A stretch of 64,000 nucleotides of DNA from Arachnia propionica (GTDB lineage: Bacteria; Actinomycetota; Actinomycetes; Propionibacteriales; Propionibacteriaceae): assembly GCF_037055325.1 (NCBI RefSeq), contig NZ_CP146373.1, positions 1,178,001-1,242,000 of the forward strand, in the 5' to 3' direction. The notes under the pieces are model-generated. The model saw only the letters and a program-made list of their open reading frames with translations, did not search any database and was not told the DNA's origin. Positions within the stretch are counted from its first letter, which is position 1. Every line of letters starts with the position of its first letter. Positions 52,839 to 62,576 of the stretch are shown here, one piece after another. Both the position numbers and the translations under genes were made by a program.

Positions 52839-53780
52839 TCAGTAGGTGAGGGCCACGTCCACACCTCTCCTGAGACCGACGAGGGTCAGGGGATTGATGT
52901 CGGAGTGGAGGGTGCAGTTGGGTGCCACGATCAGGCGGTCGCCCGCGGCGCGGCGCGCCTGGATGACGTGCGCGACCGCCTCACTGGGTGTCCAGTAGAG
53001 GCTGGTGAGCTCGTCGATCCCGACCATCGGTACCCAACCGTAGTGGCTCGCGGCCTCAGGGATGGTTGGTGCCGATGCTTTGTCGGACCAGCTCAGTACC
53101 TCGACAGGGTAGTCGGCGATCAGCTCCGGATCGGCATCCTCGCCGTGCAGGTGCGCGATCCGCACAAGCGACGGGGCGGCAGCCAGCACCTGGATGTCGT
53201 AGGGGGCGACCCAGTCGCGGAACTGTTCGGGGGTCAGTCCGAAGCTGGTGGCGTCCCTGCTGGCCCCGTTGACGGCGACGAACAATGCATCGACTCCGAA
53301 CCCCTCCAGCCCGGCCGCGTAGCGCGCCAGGGCGTCGGCGACCCGGGAGATGGTGCGGTGCGCGAGAGCCGGATCCACCTTGAAGTACTCGATGACGCTG
53401 CCGCCGAGGGCCCTGACGAGGGCCTGGGTGGGCGAGAATACCGTCTCGATGACGGCGGCCTCGGGGGCGGCGGTGCGGATAAGGTCCAGCACCTCGTGTT
53501 GCTTGGCATGGCTGTCGAGCGACACCCCGGGATCGGCCAGGATGTCGTCGAGCTGCGCGGGGTCGGTGATCTCCTCGAGCCCTTCGGGCAGGTCGATGCG
53601 GTAGTCGTGCATGACCTTGATGAAGTCCCAGTCGTAGTCGCGGTAGAACCTCAGGTGGGCCTCGGCCACCTGCTGCGGGCTCCATGTCGCCGACCCGTAG
53701 TGCACCCAGGCCCCGACCGGGGGCCGATCGGTGGTTCCGCCCCGGGCTGCGGTCAGGAATCGGTCACGTTTGGTCGTCAT
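52839..53780 (-). CDS. Uroporphyrinogen decarboxylase (URO-D) family protein, possible methyltransferase
   Basis: A 313-residue TIM-barrel protein of the UroD/MtaA superfamily. N-terminal KRDRFLTAARG, TDRPPVGAWVHYG and WDFIKVMHDY match the family. Its context is not haem synthesis. The C-terminal half has HLHGED (about 218-223) and APNCTLHSDINPLTL, a His/Cys arrangement like the zinc site of cobalamin-dependent methyltransferases such as MtaA/CmuA. In this operon it may demethylate the imported compound or transfer its methyl group; no corrinoid protein is encoded in view. It overlaps the livF-like gene by 17 bp. Confidence 0.85.
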   Translation of the reverse strand: MTTKRDRFLTAARGGTTDRPPVGAWVHYGSATWSPQQVAEAHLRFYRDYDWDFIKVMHDYRIDLPEGLEEITDPAQLDDILADPGVSLDSHAKQHEVLDLIRTAAPEAAVIETVFSPTQALVRALGGSVIEYFKVDPALAHRTISRVADALARYAAGLEGFGVDALFVAVNGASRDATSFGLTPEQFRDWVAPYDIQVLAAAPSLVRIAHLHGEDADPELIADYPVEVLSWSDKASAPTIPEAASHYGWVPMVGIDELTSLYWTPSEAVAHVIQARRAAGDRLIVAPNCTLHSDINPLTLVGLRRGVDVALTY

Positions 53781-54519
53781 CGTCGTCTCCGTTTCGTGTG
53801 GTGCGCCCCAGGTAGGCCTCCTGGACGCGCGGGTTGTCCAACAGCTCGCCGGCCGGTCCCTCGAGCACGAGGTTCCCGGTGGCCAGCACGTAGCCGTGGT
53901 GGGCGATGCTGAGGGCCAGCTCCGCCTGCTGTTCGACCATGAGCACGGCCAGCCCCAGGTCAGTGTTCAACGCGGCAATGGTTTCGAGTACCTCGTCGAC
54001 GAGACGAGGCGACAGACCCATGGTCGGTTCGTCCATGCAGATCAGCCGGGGACGGCTCATGAGGGCCCGGGCGAAAGCGAGCATCTGCTGTTCCCCTCCC
54101 GACATGGTCCCGGCCGCCTGGCGCCGCCGCTGCCCCAGGCGGGGGAAACGGTCGTACTGGGCGATGAGATCCTCACGAACACCCGCTTTGTCGCGCCGCG
54201 TGTAGGCGCCCATGAGGAGGTTCTCCTCCACGGTCATGGGCGCGAAGATGCGGCGCGCCTCCGGTACCGACGCGATGCCCGAGGCCACCCTGCGCGAGGT
54301 CGGCCAGGTGGTGATGTCCTTGCCGTCCAGCAGCACCCTTCCCGCGTCGGGGCGCACGAGCCCCAGGATGGTTTTCATGGTGGTGGACTTGCCCGATGCG
54401 TTGCCGCCGAGCAGCGAGACGATCCGTCCCTCCGGAACCGTCAGGTTCACACCGTTCAGGGCCCTGGCCTGCCCGTAACTGACCTCCACTTCCTGCATTT
54501 CCAGAAGCGTCTCAGTCAT
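53764..54519 (-). CDS. livF: Branched-chain-amino-acid-type ABC transporter ATPase (LivF-like)
   Basis: A 251-residue ATPase of the HAAT (Liv) group. Walker A GGNASGKSTT, the LivF hallmark SVPEARRIFAPMTVEENL, signature MSGGEQQMLAFARAL, Walker B LICMDEPTMGLSP and a C-terminal tail ending PRVQEAYLG. It pairs with LivG and the fused permease. ATG at 54519 overlaps the livG stop by 8 bp. An Asp-rich tail (DDDDD) overlaps the UroD start. Confidence 0.92.
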   Translation of the reverse strand: MTETLLEMQEVEVSYGQARALNGVNLTVPEGRIVSLLGGNASGKSTTMKTILGLVRPDAGRVLLDGKDITTWPTSRRVASGIASVPEARRIFAPMTVEENLLMGAYTRRDKAGVREDLIAQYDRFPRLGQRRRQAAGTMSGGEQQMLAFARALMSRPRLICMDEPTMGLSPRLVDEVLETIAALNTDLGLAVLMVEQQAELALSIAHHGYVLATGNLVLEGPAGELLDNPRVQEAYLGRTTRNGDDDDDQT

Positions 54520-55432
54520 CGTCCTCTCCTTCCCGGTGCTTCCGAGCCCACTCCTCGCGGGCACTGCGACGGGCATCCTCAGCCCTGCCGAGGTAGGCCT
54601 CGATGACGGCCGGATCGTTCCTGACCTGTTCGGGTGATCCCGAGGCGATCACGTGGCCGTCGTCCATCACCAGCACGTGGTCGGACAGCGTCATGACCAG
54701 GTCGAGTTTGTGTTCCACCAGCAGGATCGACTGCCCCGCAGCTTTCAGGCGGAGGAGTTGCTCCAGCATCTCGGCGGTCTCCGACTGGTTCATTCCTGCG
54801 GTCGGTTCGTCGAGGACCAGCAGGGTTGGTTCTCCCGCGAGGGAGCGGGCAATCTCGGTGCGTCGCCGGTTCGCGTAGCTGAGCGTGTATGCGAGATCCT
54901 CGGCGCGATTGCCGAGGCGTTCCGGGAACCTGTCGATTTCGGCCGCCACGCGCCGCCTGATTGTTTCGCGCTCTTTTCCAACTCCGGGCAGGGGCAGCAG
55001 TGCCGCCAGCACCTCTCCGAGCAGCGGCACCCAGCCCAGGAACCACCGCAGGACGGGGATCTCCGCCAGGCGTTTCAGGGGTCGGTGGGCCCTCAGTTCG
55101 CGGTGCAGTCCGATGGAGATGTTCTCCGCGACGGTCAGGTTCCCGAAGACGCGGCCGTTCTGGAAGGTCCGCAGCACCCCGCCCGTCGCGACCTGCTCAG
55201 GATGGCGGGCCGCCACCACGTGGCCGCGGATCGCGATTTTCCCGGAGTTCGGCCGCAGCACCCCTGTCACTAGGTTGAGGGTGGTGGTCTTGCCGGAGCC
55301 GTTGGGGCCGATGATCGCCACTGTCTGTCCCGGAGCCACCTCCAGGTCGACACCGGCGACGGCGTGCACCCCTTCGAAGTGGCGGTGCAGACCGGTTGCC
55401 TTCAGCACGGGCGTGGTTGGTGTGGTCATCAT
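54512..55432 (-). CDS. livG: Branched-chain-amino-acid-type ABC transporter ATPase (LivG-like)
   Basis: A 306-residue ATPase. Walker A GPNGSGKTTTLN, FQNGRVFGNLTVAENI, a long linker typical of LivG (about 105-165), the signature-equivalent LSYANRRRTEIARSL and Walker B LLVLDEPTAGMN. The usual LSGGQ is replaced by LSYANRR, as in many LivG proteins. ATG overlaps the permease stop (ATGA) behind AGGAGAG. Confidence 0.92.
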   Translation of the reverse strand: MMTTPTTPVLKATGLHRHFEGVHAVAGVDLEVAPGQTVAIIGPNGSGKTTTLNLVTGVLRPNSGKIAIRGHVVAARHPEQVATGGVLRTFQNGRVFGNLTVAENISIGLHRELRAHRPLKRLAEIPVLRWFLGWVPLLGEVLAALLPLPGVGKERETIRRRVAAEIDRFPERLGNRAEDLAYTLSYANRRRTEIARSLAGEPTLLVLDEPTAGMNQSETAEMLEQLLRLKAAGQSILLVEHKLDLVMTLSDHVLVMDDGHVIASGSPEQVRNDPAVIEAYLGRAEDARRSAREEWARKHREGEDDD

Positions 55433-57246
55433 GCTCTCCTCGTCCACAGGCCCTGAGGCAGGAAACGGATGATCGCGATCACGACGATCCCGTACAGCAG
55501 GATGCGCACGTCGGGGGCAAGGCGCAGCGCCTCGGGCAACCCGACCAGGGCCAGGGAACCGAGCACCGCCCCGAAGGGAGAGTTGATTCCGCCCAACACA
55601 ACGATCGTGAGCACCAGCACGGACATCTGGACGGTGAACACCGTTGGGTCGAGGTAGTTGTACTGGTGCGCCAGCAACGCCCCCGCCATCCCGGCGAAGA
55701 AGGCGGCCAGCGCGTAGGCGAGCGCCTTGTAGCCGCGGGTGCGCAACCCCAGGGAACGCGACGCGATCTCGTCGGAGCCGACGGCCGCCAGCACATTGCC
55801 CAGGTGCGAGGAGCGGATCCTGAACACCACGAACAACGTGATCGCCAGCACCACCAGGTCGAGTTGGTAGTGGTCCTCGGCAACCAGCAGCCGCAGCCCG
55901 AGGATCTCCGGGGCGGGGATGCCGGAGAGCCCGTAGGCGCCCTTGGTGACCGCGTCCCAGCCGCGGATCACCGACAGCACGATGTAGCCGAGGGCCAGGG
56001 TCGCCATGGACACGTAGTGACCGCCGAGTCTCCAGATCGGCAGGGTCACCAGGGTGGCCAGCACCGCCGCGATCACCCCGGCCAGCAGCAGGGCCACCAG
56101 AAAGGGCAGGTTCAGGCGCATCACCAGCAGCGCCGAGGCGTAGGCACCGATGGCCACGGGCGCGGCCTGTCCCAGGGAGACCTGCCCGGTCGATCCGGCC
56201 AGCAGCGTCATGGGGACCGCGATGATGGCGTAGATCGCCACCTGGGTACCGACGGAGCTGAGCACCGGACCGCCCAGCAACGGCACCGCTAGGCCTGCGA
56301 CCAGGGCGAGCAGCACCCAGTGCCACCACACCAGCCTGGGTGGGCGGCCAGCCCCAAGGAAGGTGCCGGTCATGGGTTCGGATGAGACGGCGTGCCGGGA
56401 ACCGAACAGTCCGTGGGGTCGCAACAGCAGCACCAGCAGGAAGGCGCCGAAGATGAACAGGTCCCGGAAGCTGCCACCGAACTGGTAAATGCCGAGCGCC
56501 TCCAGCAGGCCGATCACGAAGCCACCGGCCACGGCGCCGACGATGGATCCCAGGCCGCCGACCGCGGCGGCGATGAACCCGACGGTTCCGGTGAAGGAGG
56601 CCGAATAGGGCGAGATGACGCCGGCATACATGCCGAAGAAGATTCCTCCCACCCCACCGAGGCAAGAAGCCAGTAGGAAGGACAGGTTCTGGACCCTCGT
56701 CACGGGAATCCCCATCTGGCGGGCGGCGTCCGGGTCCGCCGCGGTGGCCCGCACAGCCAGACCGTCACGCCCGAACCGCAGCCACGCCCACAGGCCGAGC
56801 ATCGCAGCAATGGTGAAACCAAGGGCGACCGCGTCGGAGGTGCCGAGCCTGACCCCGCCGACGGGCAGGTCGTCGGTCGGCAGCGGTGCCGGGTATTCGC
56901 GGGTATCTGCCCCGAACAGGATCTGGCTCAGGTTGTCGAGCACCATGGAGGCCGCGAAGGTGGCGAGCAGCGCTGCGATCGGAGGCGCCTTGATCAGCGG
57001 ACGCACCGTCGTGAGGTTGATGATCCAACCGATCAGGGCACTGGAAGCGGCCACGGCCAGCAGCGCCAGCCACCACGGCCACCCACACACGCCAATAAAC
57101 CACCAGCCGAGCATCGCACCGAACCCGACGATGGAGCCCTGGGCGAAGTTGACCACACCCGTGACGCCGAAGATCAGGGAAATACCGACAGCGACCAGCG
57201 CGTAGACGTTGCCGTGGACGAGCCCCGAGACGATCGTGTCGATCAT
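55429..57246 (-). CDS. Fused Liv-type ABC permease (LivH-LivM)
   Basis: A 605-residue fusion of both HAAT permeases. Residues 1-290 match LivH (LVHGNVYALVAVGISLIFGV, VNFAQGSIVGFGAMLG, VGGLGSIVGAVAGGFVIGL). Residues 310-605 match LivM (YAIIAVPMTLLAGSTGQVSLG, GGHYVSMATLALGYIVLSVIRGW, LAAFFAGMAGALLAHQYNYLDP). Each half has the EAA-like loop needed to contact the ATPases. One protein thus supplies the complete channel. It overlaps the SBP gene and livG by 4 bp each. Confidence 0.93.
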   Translation of the reverse strand: MIDTIVSGLVHGNVYALVAVGISLIFGVTGVVNFAQGSIVGFGAMLGWWFIGVCGWPWWLALLAVAASSALIGWIINLTTVRPLIKAPPIAALLATFAASMVLDNLSQILFGADTREYPAPLPTDDLPVGGVRLGTSDAVALGFTIAAMLGLWAWLRFGRDGLAVRATAADPDAARQMGIPVTRVQNLSFLLASCLGGVGGIFFGMYAGVISPYSASFTGTVGFIAAAVGGLGSIVGAVAGGFVIGLLEALGIYQFGGSFRDLFIFGAFLLVLLLRPHGLFGSRHAVSSEPMTGTFLGAGRPPRLVWWHWVLLALVAGLAVPLLGGPVLSSVGTQVAIYAIIAVPMTLLAGSTGQVSLGQAAPVAIGAYASALLVMRLNLPFLVALLLAGVIAAVLATLVTLPIWRLGGHYVSMATLALGYIVLSVIRGWDAVTKGAYGLSGIPAPEILGLRLLVAEDHYQLDLVVLAITLFVVFRIRSSHLGNVLAAVGSDEIASRSLGLRTRGYKALAYALAAFFAGMAGALLAHQYNYLDPTVFTVQMSVLVLTIVVLGGINSPFGAVLGSLALVGLPEALRLAPDVRILLYGIVVIAIIRFLPQGLWTRRA

Positions 57247-58412
57247 GAGGCCTCCGCCGGCACGTAGACTCCGTTCCTGACGGTGACGGGCAGGAGTGTG
57301 ACGTCACCGGGGCGACGGTCCGCGGAGAACTCGAACTCCCCGAACTGCACGGTCTTCCACCTGCCACCCTCGGAGAGGGCCTTGAAAATCCCCTCACGGG
57401 TCGCGCCGCCACGGCGGACCGCCTCGACCAGCACGTTGAGGGCGTCGTAGGCATAGGCGGAGAAGGTACTGGGCTCGTGCCCGAACCTGTCCTTGAACCG
57501 TTTGTTGAAGTCGACCACCGCCGGTGAGTCATTGCCAATCAGGAAGTTCTCGATGATGATCGTTCCCTCTGCCGAGGTTCCTGCGGCCTCCAGGAACTGC
57601 GGGGTGTTCTGGCCGCCGAAGAACTGGCCCGTGAACCCGATCTCCCGCAGCTGCCGCACGACGCGTGCACCGTCGGGTCCGTAGCCGAGGTGGACGACGG
57701 CCTGCGGTCCGGCGTCGCGGGCCTTGATCAGGACGGGCCGGTAGTCCTCGGAGTCGGGTTGGATGGGTGACTCGTATGCGATCTCCAGTCCGGCCTCCGC
57801 CGCGGCCGCCTTGAAGATGTCGAAGGAGTTCTTGCCCCAGTCGCTCTCGAGGTAGACCACGGAGATCCTCTGGTAGCTGCCCGCGATCCACCGGGCGGCG
57901 CGAGTCTGGTAGAACTCCTGGGTCAATGATGTGGACCACATGTGGTCGCCGCCCTTGGTGAAGTCGGGGTTGGAGTTGGTGAAACCGAACTGCACGAGCC
58001 CCGCCTGCTGATAGGTGACCGAGGCCGCCATCGAGGCTCCGGAAGAGAAGTCCCCCAGCTCCGCAATGACAGTGGCATCTGCGACGAACTTCTGCGCAAT
58101 CGGCACCGATTGTTTCGGATCGGACTGGGAGTCCTCCCATTTCAGTTCCACCGTGCGACCGTCCACTCCCCCGGCGGCGTTCAGTTCTTCGAGGGCCAGA
58201 TCGAAGCCCTCCTGCCAGTACTGGCCGTACTCGGCACTGGCCCCGGTTCTCGGTCCCGAGACCCCGAAGACGATGGGTCCTCCCTGATCGGCGGAACCGC
58301 TCCCAGAGGCGCCGGCGCGGGAAAGAGCGCTGCAAGCACTCAACGCAACACACGCGGGAATGGCCCCGACAAAGGCGCGGCGAGAAAGGTTTTTGGGCAT
58401 GGCAATACTCAT
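57243..58412 (-). CDS. Liv-type ABC transporter substrate-binding lipoprotein, Tat-type signal
   Basis: A 389-residue periplasmic-binding protein of the LivK/type 1 fold. The signal peptide has a twin-arginine motif (LSRRAFVGAI) and a lipobox (LSAC), so it is probably a Tat-exported lipoprotein. Domain signatures: FGVSGPRTGASAEYG, LEELNAAGGVDGR, YLESDWGKNSFDIFKAA and AYAYDALNVLVEA. It is the first gene of the eight-gene operon and defines the imported substrate, which is unknown; the downstream genes point to an imidazole-containing amino acid derivative. ATG at 58412 is chosen; ATG at 58400 is also possible. Confidence 0.92.
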   Translation of the reverse strand: MSIAMPKNLSRRAFVGAIPACVALSACSALSRAGASGSGSADQGGPIVFGVSGPRTGASAEYGQYWQEGFDLALEELNAAGGVDGRTVELKWEDSQSDPKQSVPIAQKFVADATVIAELGDFSSGASMAASVTYQQAGLVQFGFTNSNPDFTKGGDHMWSTSLTQEFYQTRAARWIAGSYQRISVVYLESDWGKNSFDIFKAAAAEAGLEIAYESPIQPDSEDYRPVLIKARDAGPQAVVHLGYGPDGARVVRQLREIGFTGQFFGGQNTPQFLEAAGTSAEGTIIIENFLIGNDSPAVVDFNKRFKDRFGHEPSTFSAYAYDALNVLVEAVRRGGATREGIFKALSEGGRWKTVQFGEFEFSADRRPGDVTLLPVTVRNGVYVPAEAS

Positions 58413-58683
58413 TTCTGGGCAGGACTGAAAACCGCCGGAAATGGACGGCGACTTGGAAAGCAATAAGTGAACGGCGAACCGTTTCAGGAGGATTGATTCA
58501 GCCACCCCGGACATCGGGGAGGGGCGACGAGCCGACCGCGTTCAAGCGGCCTTCAGGCTCAAGAAGCCTGGCTGGCGAGGATCAGCAGGGACAACAACAC
58601 ATGCGGGCAAGACGAGGCGTGACCCGGCTGGTCAGGATCGCTGCGTGCTGCATGGTTGCTCCCGTGATCGATGGACTGTTTCC

Positions 58684-58712
58684 AACCTATGTCCTTGATG
58701 ACCCAGTGTCAA
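58684..58712 (-). promoter_or_regulatory. Strong promoter of the Liv-Hut-like operon
   Basis: On the minus strand TTGACA (58707-58712), a 17-nt spacer and TAGGTT (58684-58689). The predicted start is near 58677, leaving an untranslated leader of about 265 nt before the substrate-binding-protein gene (58413-58677), in which I see no known riboswitch. Confidence 0.8.
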
Positions 58713-58819
58713 TTCATTCCAGAGTCTGAGAAATCACACCAGTATTGGTTGCTCCACCCCGGATTCCGTCATGTCATTACTGATCAAGAATGCCTCGCGC
58801 AACGCTGATGGCAATGGTC

Positions 58820-59148
58820 TTACAGCGTCAGCCCGACCACCTTGCGAGCGAATGCGCACGCCTCCTCCACTCCGAGTGGTTCGACGAGGATGGCGGCGCG
58901 GTAGACGAGCCCGCCGATGACGGCGTCCGCCACAACCTCCGGGTCGATCGGAGTCGCGGATCTCCCCTCCTGTGCATCACACCCTCCAGGAGGGTGATGC
59001 GCAGGGAGCGAATGGAATCGATGATGCGCCGGCAATAGGCCGGGATTCCCGGGCTCCGGGGCCCGAGGCCGACCGCTGGGTCTGGGGTGTGCTGGATGTG
59101 GAGCCGCTGCATTCGCATATAGGAGCGGACCAGCTCAGCCAGCTTCAC
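58820..59148 (-). pseudogene. Frameshifted remnant of a TetR-family regulator
   Basis: Two overlapping minus-strand frames together read like the C-terminal half of a TetR protein. One frame gives MRMQRLHIQ through SLRITLLEGVMHRRGD; the other continues with IDPEVVADAVIGGLVYRAAIL and ends VVGLTL before a stop. A single frameshift near 58960-58990 would join them. The N-terminal helix-turn-helix is missing: the fragment begins right after the amylosucrase stop. It looks like a decayed regulator, perhaps once linked to the Liv operon. Confidence 0.6.
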
Positions 59149-59160
59149 GGGGGGTGTTGA

Positions 59161-61047
59161 TCATTCCTCCTGGCCCTCGGCCGCCACGAACCACCGCACC
59201 TGATAGGGATCCAGGCTGAAATCGGCAGGGCCAAGATCCCAGGTCACGTCGTCGAGGAGCTCCTTGGCGCTGCTGCCGTAGGGGGTACGCAGCAGCCCCA
59301 TGGGAATGCTGACCCTGTGTTCGGAGAGGTTGTAGAGCTGGTACATGGGACCGATCGGGTGGTCGCGGCGGATCGCCAGCACCCTGTGGTCGCCGACGTC
59401 GAGGATGCGCGACTCGTAACCGGCGTGCAGCTGCGGTGTGGCGCGGCGCACATCGAGCACGTGCCGCAGCCACGCGTTGACGCGCGCCTGCGCGGAGTCG
59501 GGGTTCTCGGCCAGCGCGGCCACGGCATCCCAGTCCATGACGGGGCGGTGCACCCAGCGGTTGTCCTCGGCGTGCGCGGGATCGTCGCCGTAGTGATAGT
59601 CGTTGAGCATCGCCAGTTCATCGCCCATGTAGATCAGCGGCACCCCGCCGAACCCGCAGATCACGGCGTGCAGCATGTTGATGCGACCCACCGCCAGGTC
59701 GATGGCTTCTCGGTCCTTCGACTCGAGGGCCGTCTCGAGCCCGGCCAGGGACGCCAGGGTGCCGGAAATACGCCGGTCGCCGGTGGCGGGGTTGGCCTGG
59801 AACACCAGGCCGCGGGCGAACGACTTCGGGAACTCGCCGGAGTAGAAATCAGACAGGAATCTGCGATGCTCTGCCCCGTTGATGCCGACCGCAGCGGCGT
59901 CGCGGTCGTCAACGGCCCAGCCGATGTCGTCGTGGCAGCGCACGTAGGTGCCCCAGGTGGCCGTCGGGGGTTTCGCGGGGAACCGTTCGAGGGCGTAGCG
60001 CAGCAGCGTCACGTCGCGACTGGCCAGCGCTGACCACAGCTGGGCCATCAGAGAATTGTGGTAGGCCAGATCGGAGAGTTTCCCGTAGTGACGCCCCTGA
60101 CCGAAGTAGGCGATCAGGTCGCGCGGACCAACGATGGCCTCGGCCTTAAACACCACCGCCGGGGCCGCAATCCGCACCGCGGCCCGCAGCGCCTCCGCGA
60201 GTTCGTGGACGGGGGGTTCGTTCTGGCAATCCGTGCCCATTTGTTTCCAAATGAAGGCAATGGCATCCAGCCGCAGCACCTCGACGCCGTGGTTGGCGAG
60301 GTTGCAGATGATCTCCAGGTATTCGCAGAAGACATCGGGGTTCGCCCAGTTCACGTCCCACTGGTAGTCGTTGAAGGTGGTCCACACCCATCCGGAGAGC
60401 TCCTCGTCCCAGGTGAAGTTCCCGGGAGCGAAGTCCGGGAACACCTCAGGCAGGGTCTGTTCGTACTGATCCGGGACGGTGCGATCCGGGTAGATCATGA
60501 AGTAGTCGCGGTACTTCTGCTCGCCCGCCCGGGCGCGCCGGGCCCATTCGTGTTCCTTGGCGACATGGTTGAGCACCAGGTCGACCACCAGCGAGATGCC
60601 GCGTTCCCGCAGTCCCTTCGCCACATCCGCGAGATCGTCCATGGTTCCGAGGTCGCTGCGGATGGAACGGTAGTCGGCCACCGCGTAGCCGCCGTCGTTG
60701 GCGCCCTCACGGGGTTGCAGCAGCGGCATCAGGTGCAGGTAGGTGACCCCGAGGTCGCGCAGGTAGTCGAGATGTCCGAGGATTCCGTTCAAGGTGCCCG
60801 CGAACCGATCCGTGTAACAGACATAGCCCGTCATACCGGGTTGCTGCAGCCAGTCGGGACGCAGCAGGCGTGCCTCGTCGAGCCTACGCAGATCGGCGGG
60901 ACGACTCTCAAGCGTCTTCGTCACGATGGCACGCACCCGCTCCACCAGAGCGTCGGTCTTGTCTCCGTAGACGTTGCGCAGCGCCGTTGTCAGTTCATCC
61001 GCGTAGCGGTTCCACCGCAGTTCCAGGACGTCGTCAATGTCACCCAT
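59161..61047 (-). CDS. GH13 amylosucrase-type alpha-glucan synthesising enzyme
   Basis: A 628-residue glycoside hydrolase family 13 protein closest in pattern to amylosucrase, which transfers glucose from sucrose to an alpha-1,4 glucan. An N-terminal helical domain precedes the barrel. Catalytic residues are visible: nucleophile Asp in [12 protein letters not shown] (about 258), acid/base Glu in VFKAEAIVG (about 302) and Asp in [10 protein letters not shown] (about 373). [22 protein letters not shown] is the classic amylosucrase/sucrose-enzyme entry. ATG at 61047 fits a TATGCT -10 element 7 nt upstream (leaderless); ATG at 61059 is an alternative. Sucrose or trehalose synthase-like activity cannot be excluded. 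Confidence 0.88.
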   Translation of the reverse strand: MGDIDDVLELRWNRYADELTTALRNVYGDKTDALVERVRAIVTKTLESRPADLRRLDEARLLRPDWLQQPGMTGYVCYTDRFAGTLNGILGHLDYLRDLGVTYLHLMPLLQPREGANDGGYAVADYRSIRSDLGTMDDLADVAKGLRERGISLVVDLVLNHVAKEHEWARRARAGEQKYRDYFMIYPDRTVPDQYEQTLPEVFPDFAPGNFTWDEELSGWVWTTFNDYQWDVNWANPDVFCEYLEIICNLANHGVEVLRLDAIAFIWKQMGTDCQNEPPVHELAEALRAAVRIAAPAVVFKAEAIVGPRDLIAYFGQGRHYGKLSDLAYHNSLMAQLWSALASRDVTLLRYALERFPAKPPTATWGTYVRCHDDIGWAVDDRDAAAVGINGAEHRRFLSDFYSGEFPKSFARGLVFQANPATGDRRISGTLASLAGLETALESKDREAIDLAVGRINMLHAVICGFGGVPLIYMGDELAMLNDYHYGDDPAHAEDNRWVHRPVMDWDAVAALAENPDSAQARVNAWLRHVLDVRRATPQLHAGYESRILDVGDHRVLAIRRDHPIGPMYQLYNLSEHRVSIPMGLLRTPYGSSAKELLDDVTWDLGPADFSLDPYQVRWFVAAEGQEE

Positions 61048-61112
61048 GGCGGTCAGCATAGCCGGAAGGTTGGGCGTTGTTACGTGGCAAAAATAATTCC
61101 TCCCGGAAAAGA

Positions 61113-62564
61113 TCACCCCTCCACCCATCGCGGCTCGACGCCGGGCTTCCTCGGGTGTTCCTCGAATCGGGCCCAACACTGATCCACACCCTCGGGCAGC
61201 AGATGTTTCTGACAGCGGGCCATGGCGTCGCGCAACTCCAGTTTCGCGCTCTGGAGCTCCAGTAGAGCACGTCGGTTGGCGAGGTCATCCAGCCAGGCTT
61301 CCTCTCGTCGCAGGCAACGAATCCGCAGCGAGGTGACCCGACTCAGCCGCTGCTGCTCCACCTCATCGACCCCCTGCACGACCGCAGCTGCGCGGGACCA
61401 ACCGTGGTCGCGGTGGATGCGAATCAGGCCGGGATGAACTGTCATGGCCTCGTGCACCTCGACGTCCGGAGCGATGACGACCGCACCGGTCGACAACGCA
61501 TAAGCGGTTTCATCCCGTCCGGATTCGTCCATGAGGATCTCGGTGGCTCGCATCACGACCTGGAAGACGTCGGCCTGGGCCATCGACTGCCGTCGTGGCA
61601 CCCCGTCGGTCTGCGACGAGACCACATACGTTCGACCAGCCTGCAGGTGCCCGATCGCCATCTCCGCGGGTAGGTTCTCCCGGGCTCCACCGTCGACGTA
61701 GGTCTCCGCCCCGACCGGAACCGGCTTGAACACCCCGGGAATGGCACAGGACGCGAGCACCCCGCGAGTCAGATTGTGCGGGCCCGTGTCGATCTCCCGG
61801 TCCTCGCGATTGACCAAGGCGCCGTCCTCGCGCATGAAGTGCAGCTCCCCCGTTTCCAGGGCCACCATCGCCATCCGCAGCTGCATTCCGGAGGTGGACA
61901 CCCGGGCGGGGTCGAAAACGTCCGGGTGAAGCAGCTTCGCCAGCACGGGCCCCGGGCGGTACAGCGATCGCGACTGCTCCAGTCCCGCTTTGACCGCCAT
62001 CAGGTCGCTCCCCAGCTTCGGGAGCCGCCCCAGGGCACCCGCCAGCTGAGCCATGAACCCCAGGGAGAAGTCCGATTGCAATTCCTCGTCAGGGGTGAGC
62101 GCCTCCTCCACGGGGTCCTCCGGGGTGTCGGTCCCAGGCGGTTCGGGACGGCGACGCCGCAACGACAGCCAGGAGGAGCGCGACGGGGCATCCGCCGATT
62201 TGATCCCCGGGCCCACGAGTTCGAGCCAGGCCGGGGCCTCCTCCAGCAACCGGGATAACCAGGGGCGAGGAATGAACATGTCCTCAGGGCCCGTCATAGA
62301 ACACCAGAGTTCATCGATGCTCTCCAGGAAACCGATCTGTTCCTGACGGCTGGGGTACTGGGCCAGCCCCGCAGCCAAAATGGCCCCAGCCGACGCACCG
62401 ACGAAGATCGTGGGGGTGAAGCCGGGATCATTCGCATACAGGTAGTCGAGGGCGCCGATTTGAAAACTGGCCCGCGATCCGCCGCCCGAGAGCACGCAGG
62501 CAGTGGTACTCGGCTCGGCGCGGGAATCGAAGAGCGGGAGTCCCAACCAACCTCTACGAGCCAT
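61113..62564 (-). CDS. Patatin-like phospholipase
   Basis: A 483-residue protein. The patatin domain has the oxyanion motif [10 protein letters not shown] (27-35), nucleophile Ser58 in [12 protein letters not shown], and the dyad Asp in [11 protein letters not shown] (about 290). So the Ser-Asp dyad is complete, although Arg replaces the usual Lys/Arg-Gly pattern after GGG. The C-terminal 120 residues are helical and basic. No signal peptide. It probably hydrolyses phospholipids or lipid esters in the cell. A TACACT hexamer 6 nt before ATG suggests a leaderless mRNA. It is followed by the amylosucrase gene 53 nt after its stop. Confidence 0.9.
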   Translation of the reverse strand: MARRGWLGLPLFDSRAEPSTTACVLSGGGSRASFQIGALDYLYANDPGFTPTIFVGASAGAILAAGLAQYPSRQEQIGFLESIDELWCSMTGPEDMFIPRPWLSRLLEEAPAWLELVGPGIKSADAPSRSSWLSLRRRRPEPPGTDTPEDPVEEALTPDEELQSDFSLGFMAQLAGALGRLPKLGSDLMAVKAGLEQSRSLYRPGPVLAKLLHPDVFDPARVSTSGMQLRMAMVALETGELHFMREDGALVNREDREIDTGPHNLTRGVLASCAIPGVFKPVPVGAETYVDGGARENLPAEMAIGHLQAGRTYVVSSQTDGVPRRQSMAQADVFQVVMRATEILMDESGRDETAYALSTGAVVIAPDVEVHEAMTVHPGLIRIHRDHGWSRAAAVVQGVDEVEQQRLSRVTSLRIRCLRREEAWLDDLANRRALLELQSAKLELRDAMARCQKHLLPEGVDQCWARFEEHPRKPGVEPRWVEG

Positions 62565-62570
62565 GGATGA

Positions 62571-62576
62571 AGTGTA
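62571..62576 (-). promoter_or_regulatory. -10 element for leaderless patatin gene
   Basis: TACACT, 6 nt, then ATG at 62564 on the minus strand. The -35 is weak. Confidence 0.5.

Noticed and set aside
52839-53780. Haem-biosynthetic HemE
   Set aside because: The context is a transporter/catabolic operon, the protein is shorter than HemE, and the C-terminal His/Cys pattern fits the MtaA/CmuA-like branch better.
50298-53912. A 1204-codon plus-strand reading frame
   Set aside because: It is the antisense shadow of hutU, DUF917 and UroD genes in GC-rich DNA; its translation is low-complexity Gly/Arg/Val/His-rich and has no domain.
55433-56665. A long upstream extension of the livG reading frame
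   Set aside because: It runs through the fused permease gene out of frame, is Arg/Gly-rich and contains no family sequence; the real livG starts at 55432 with an RBS and ATGA overlap.
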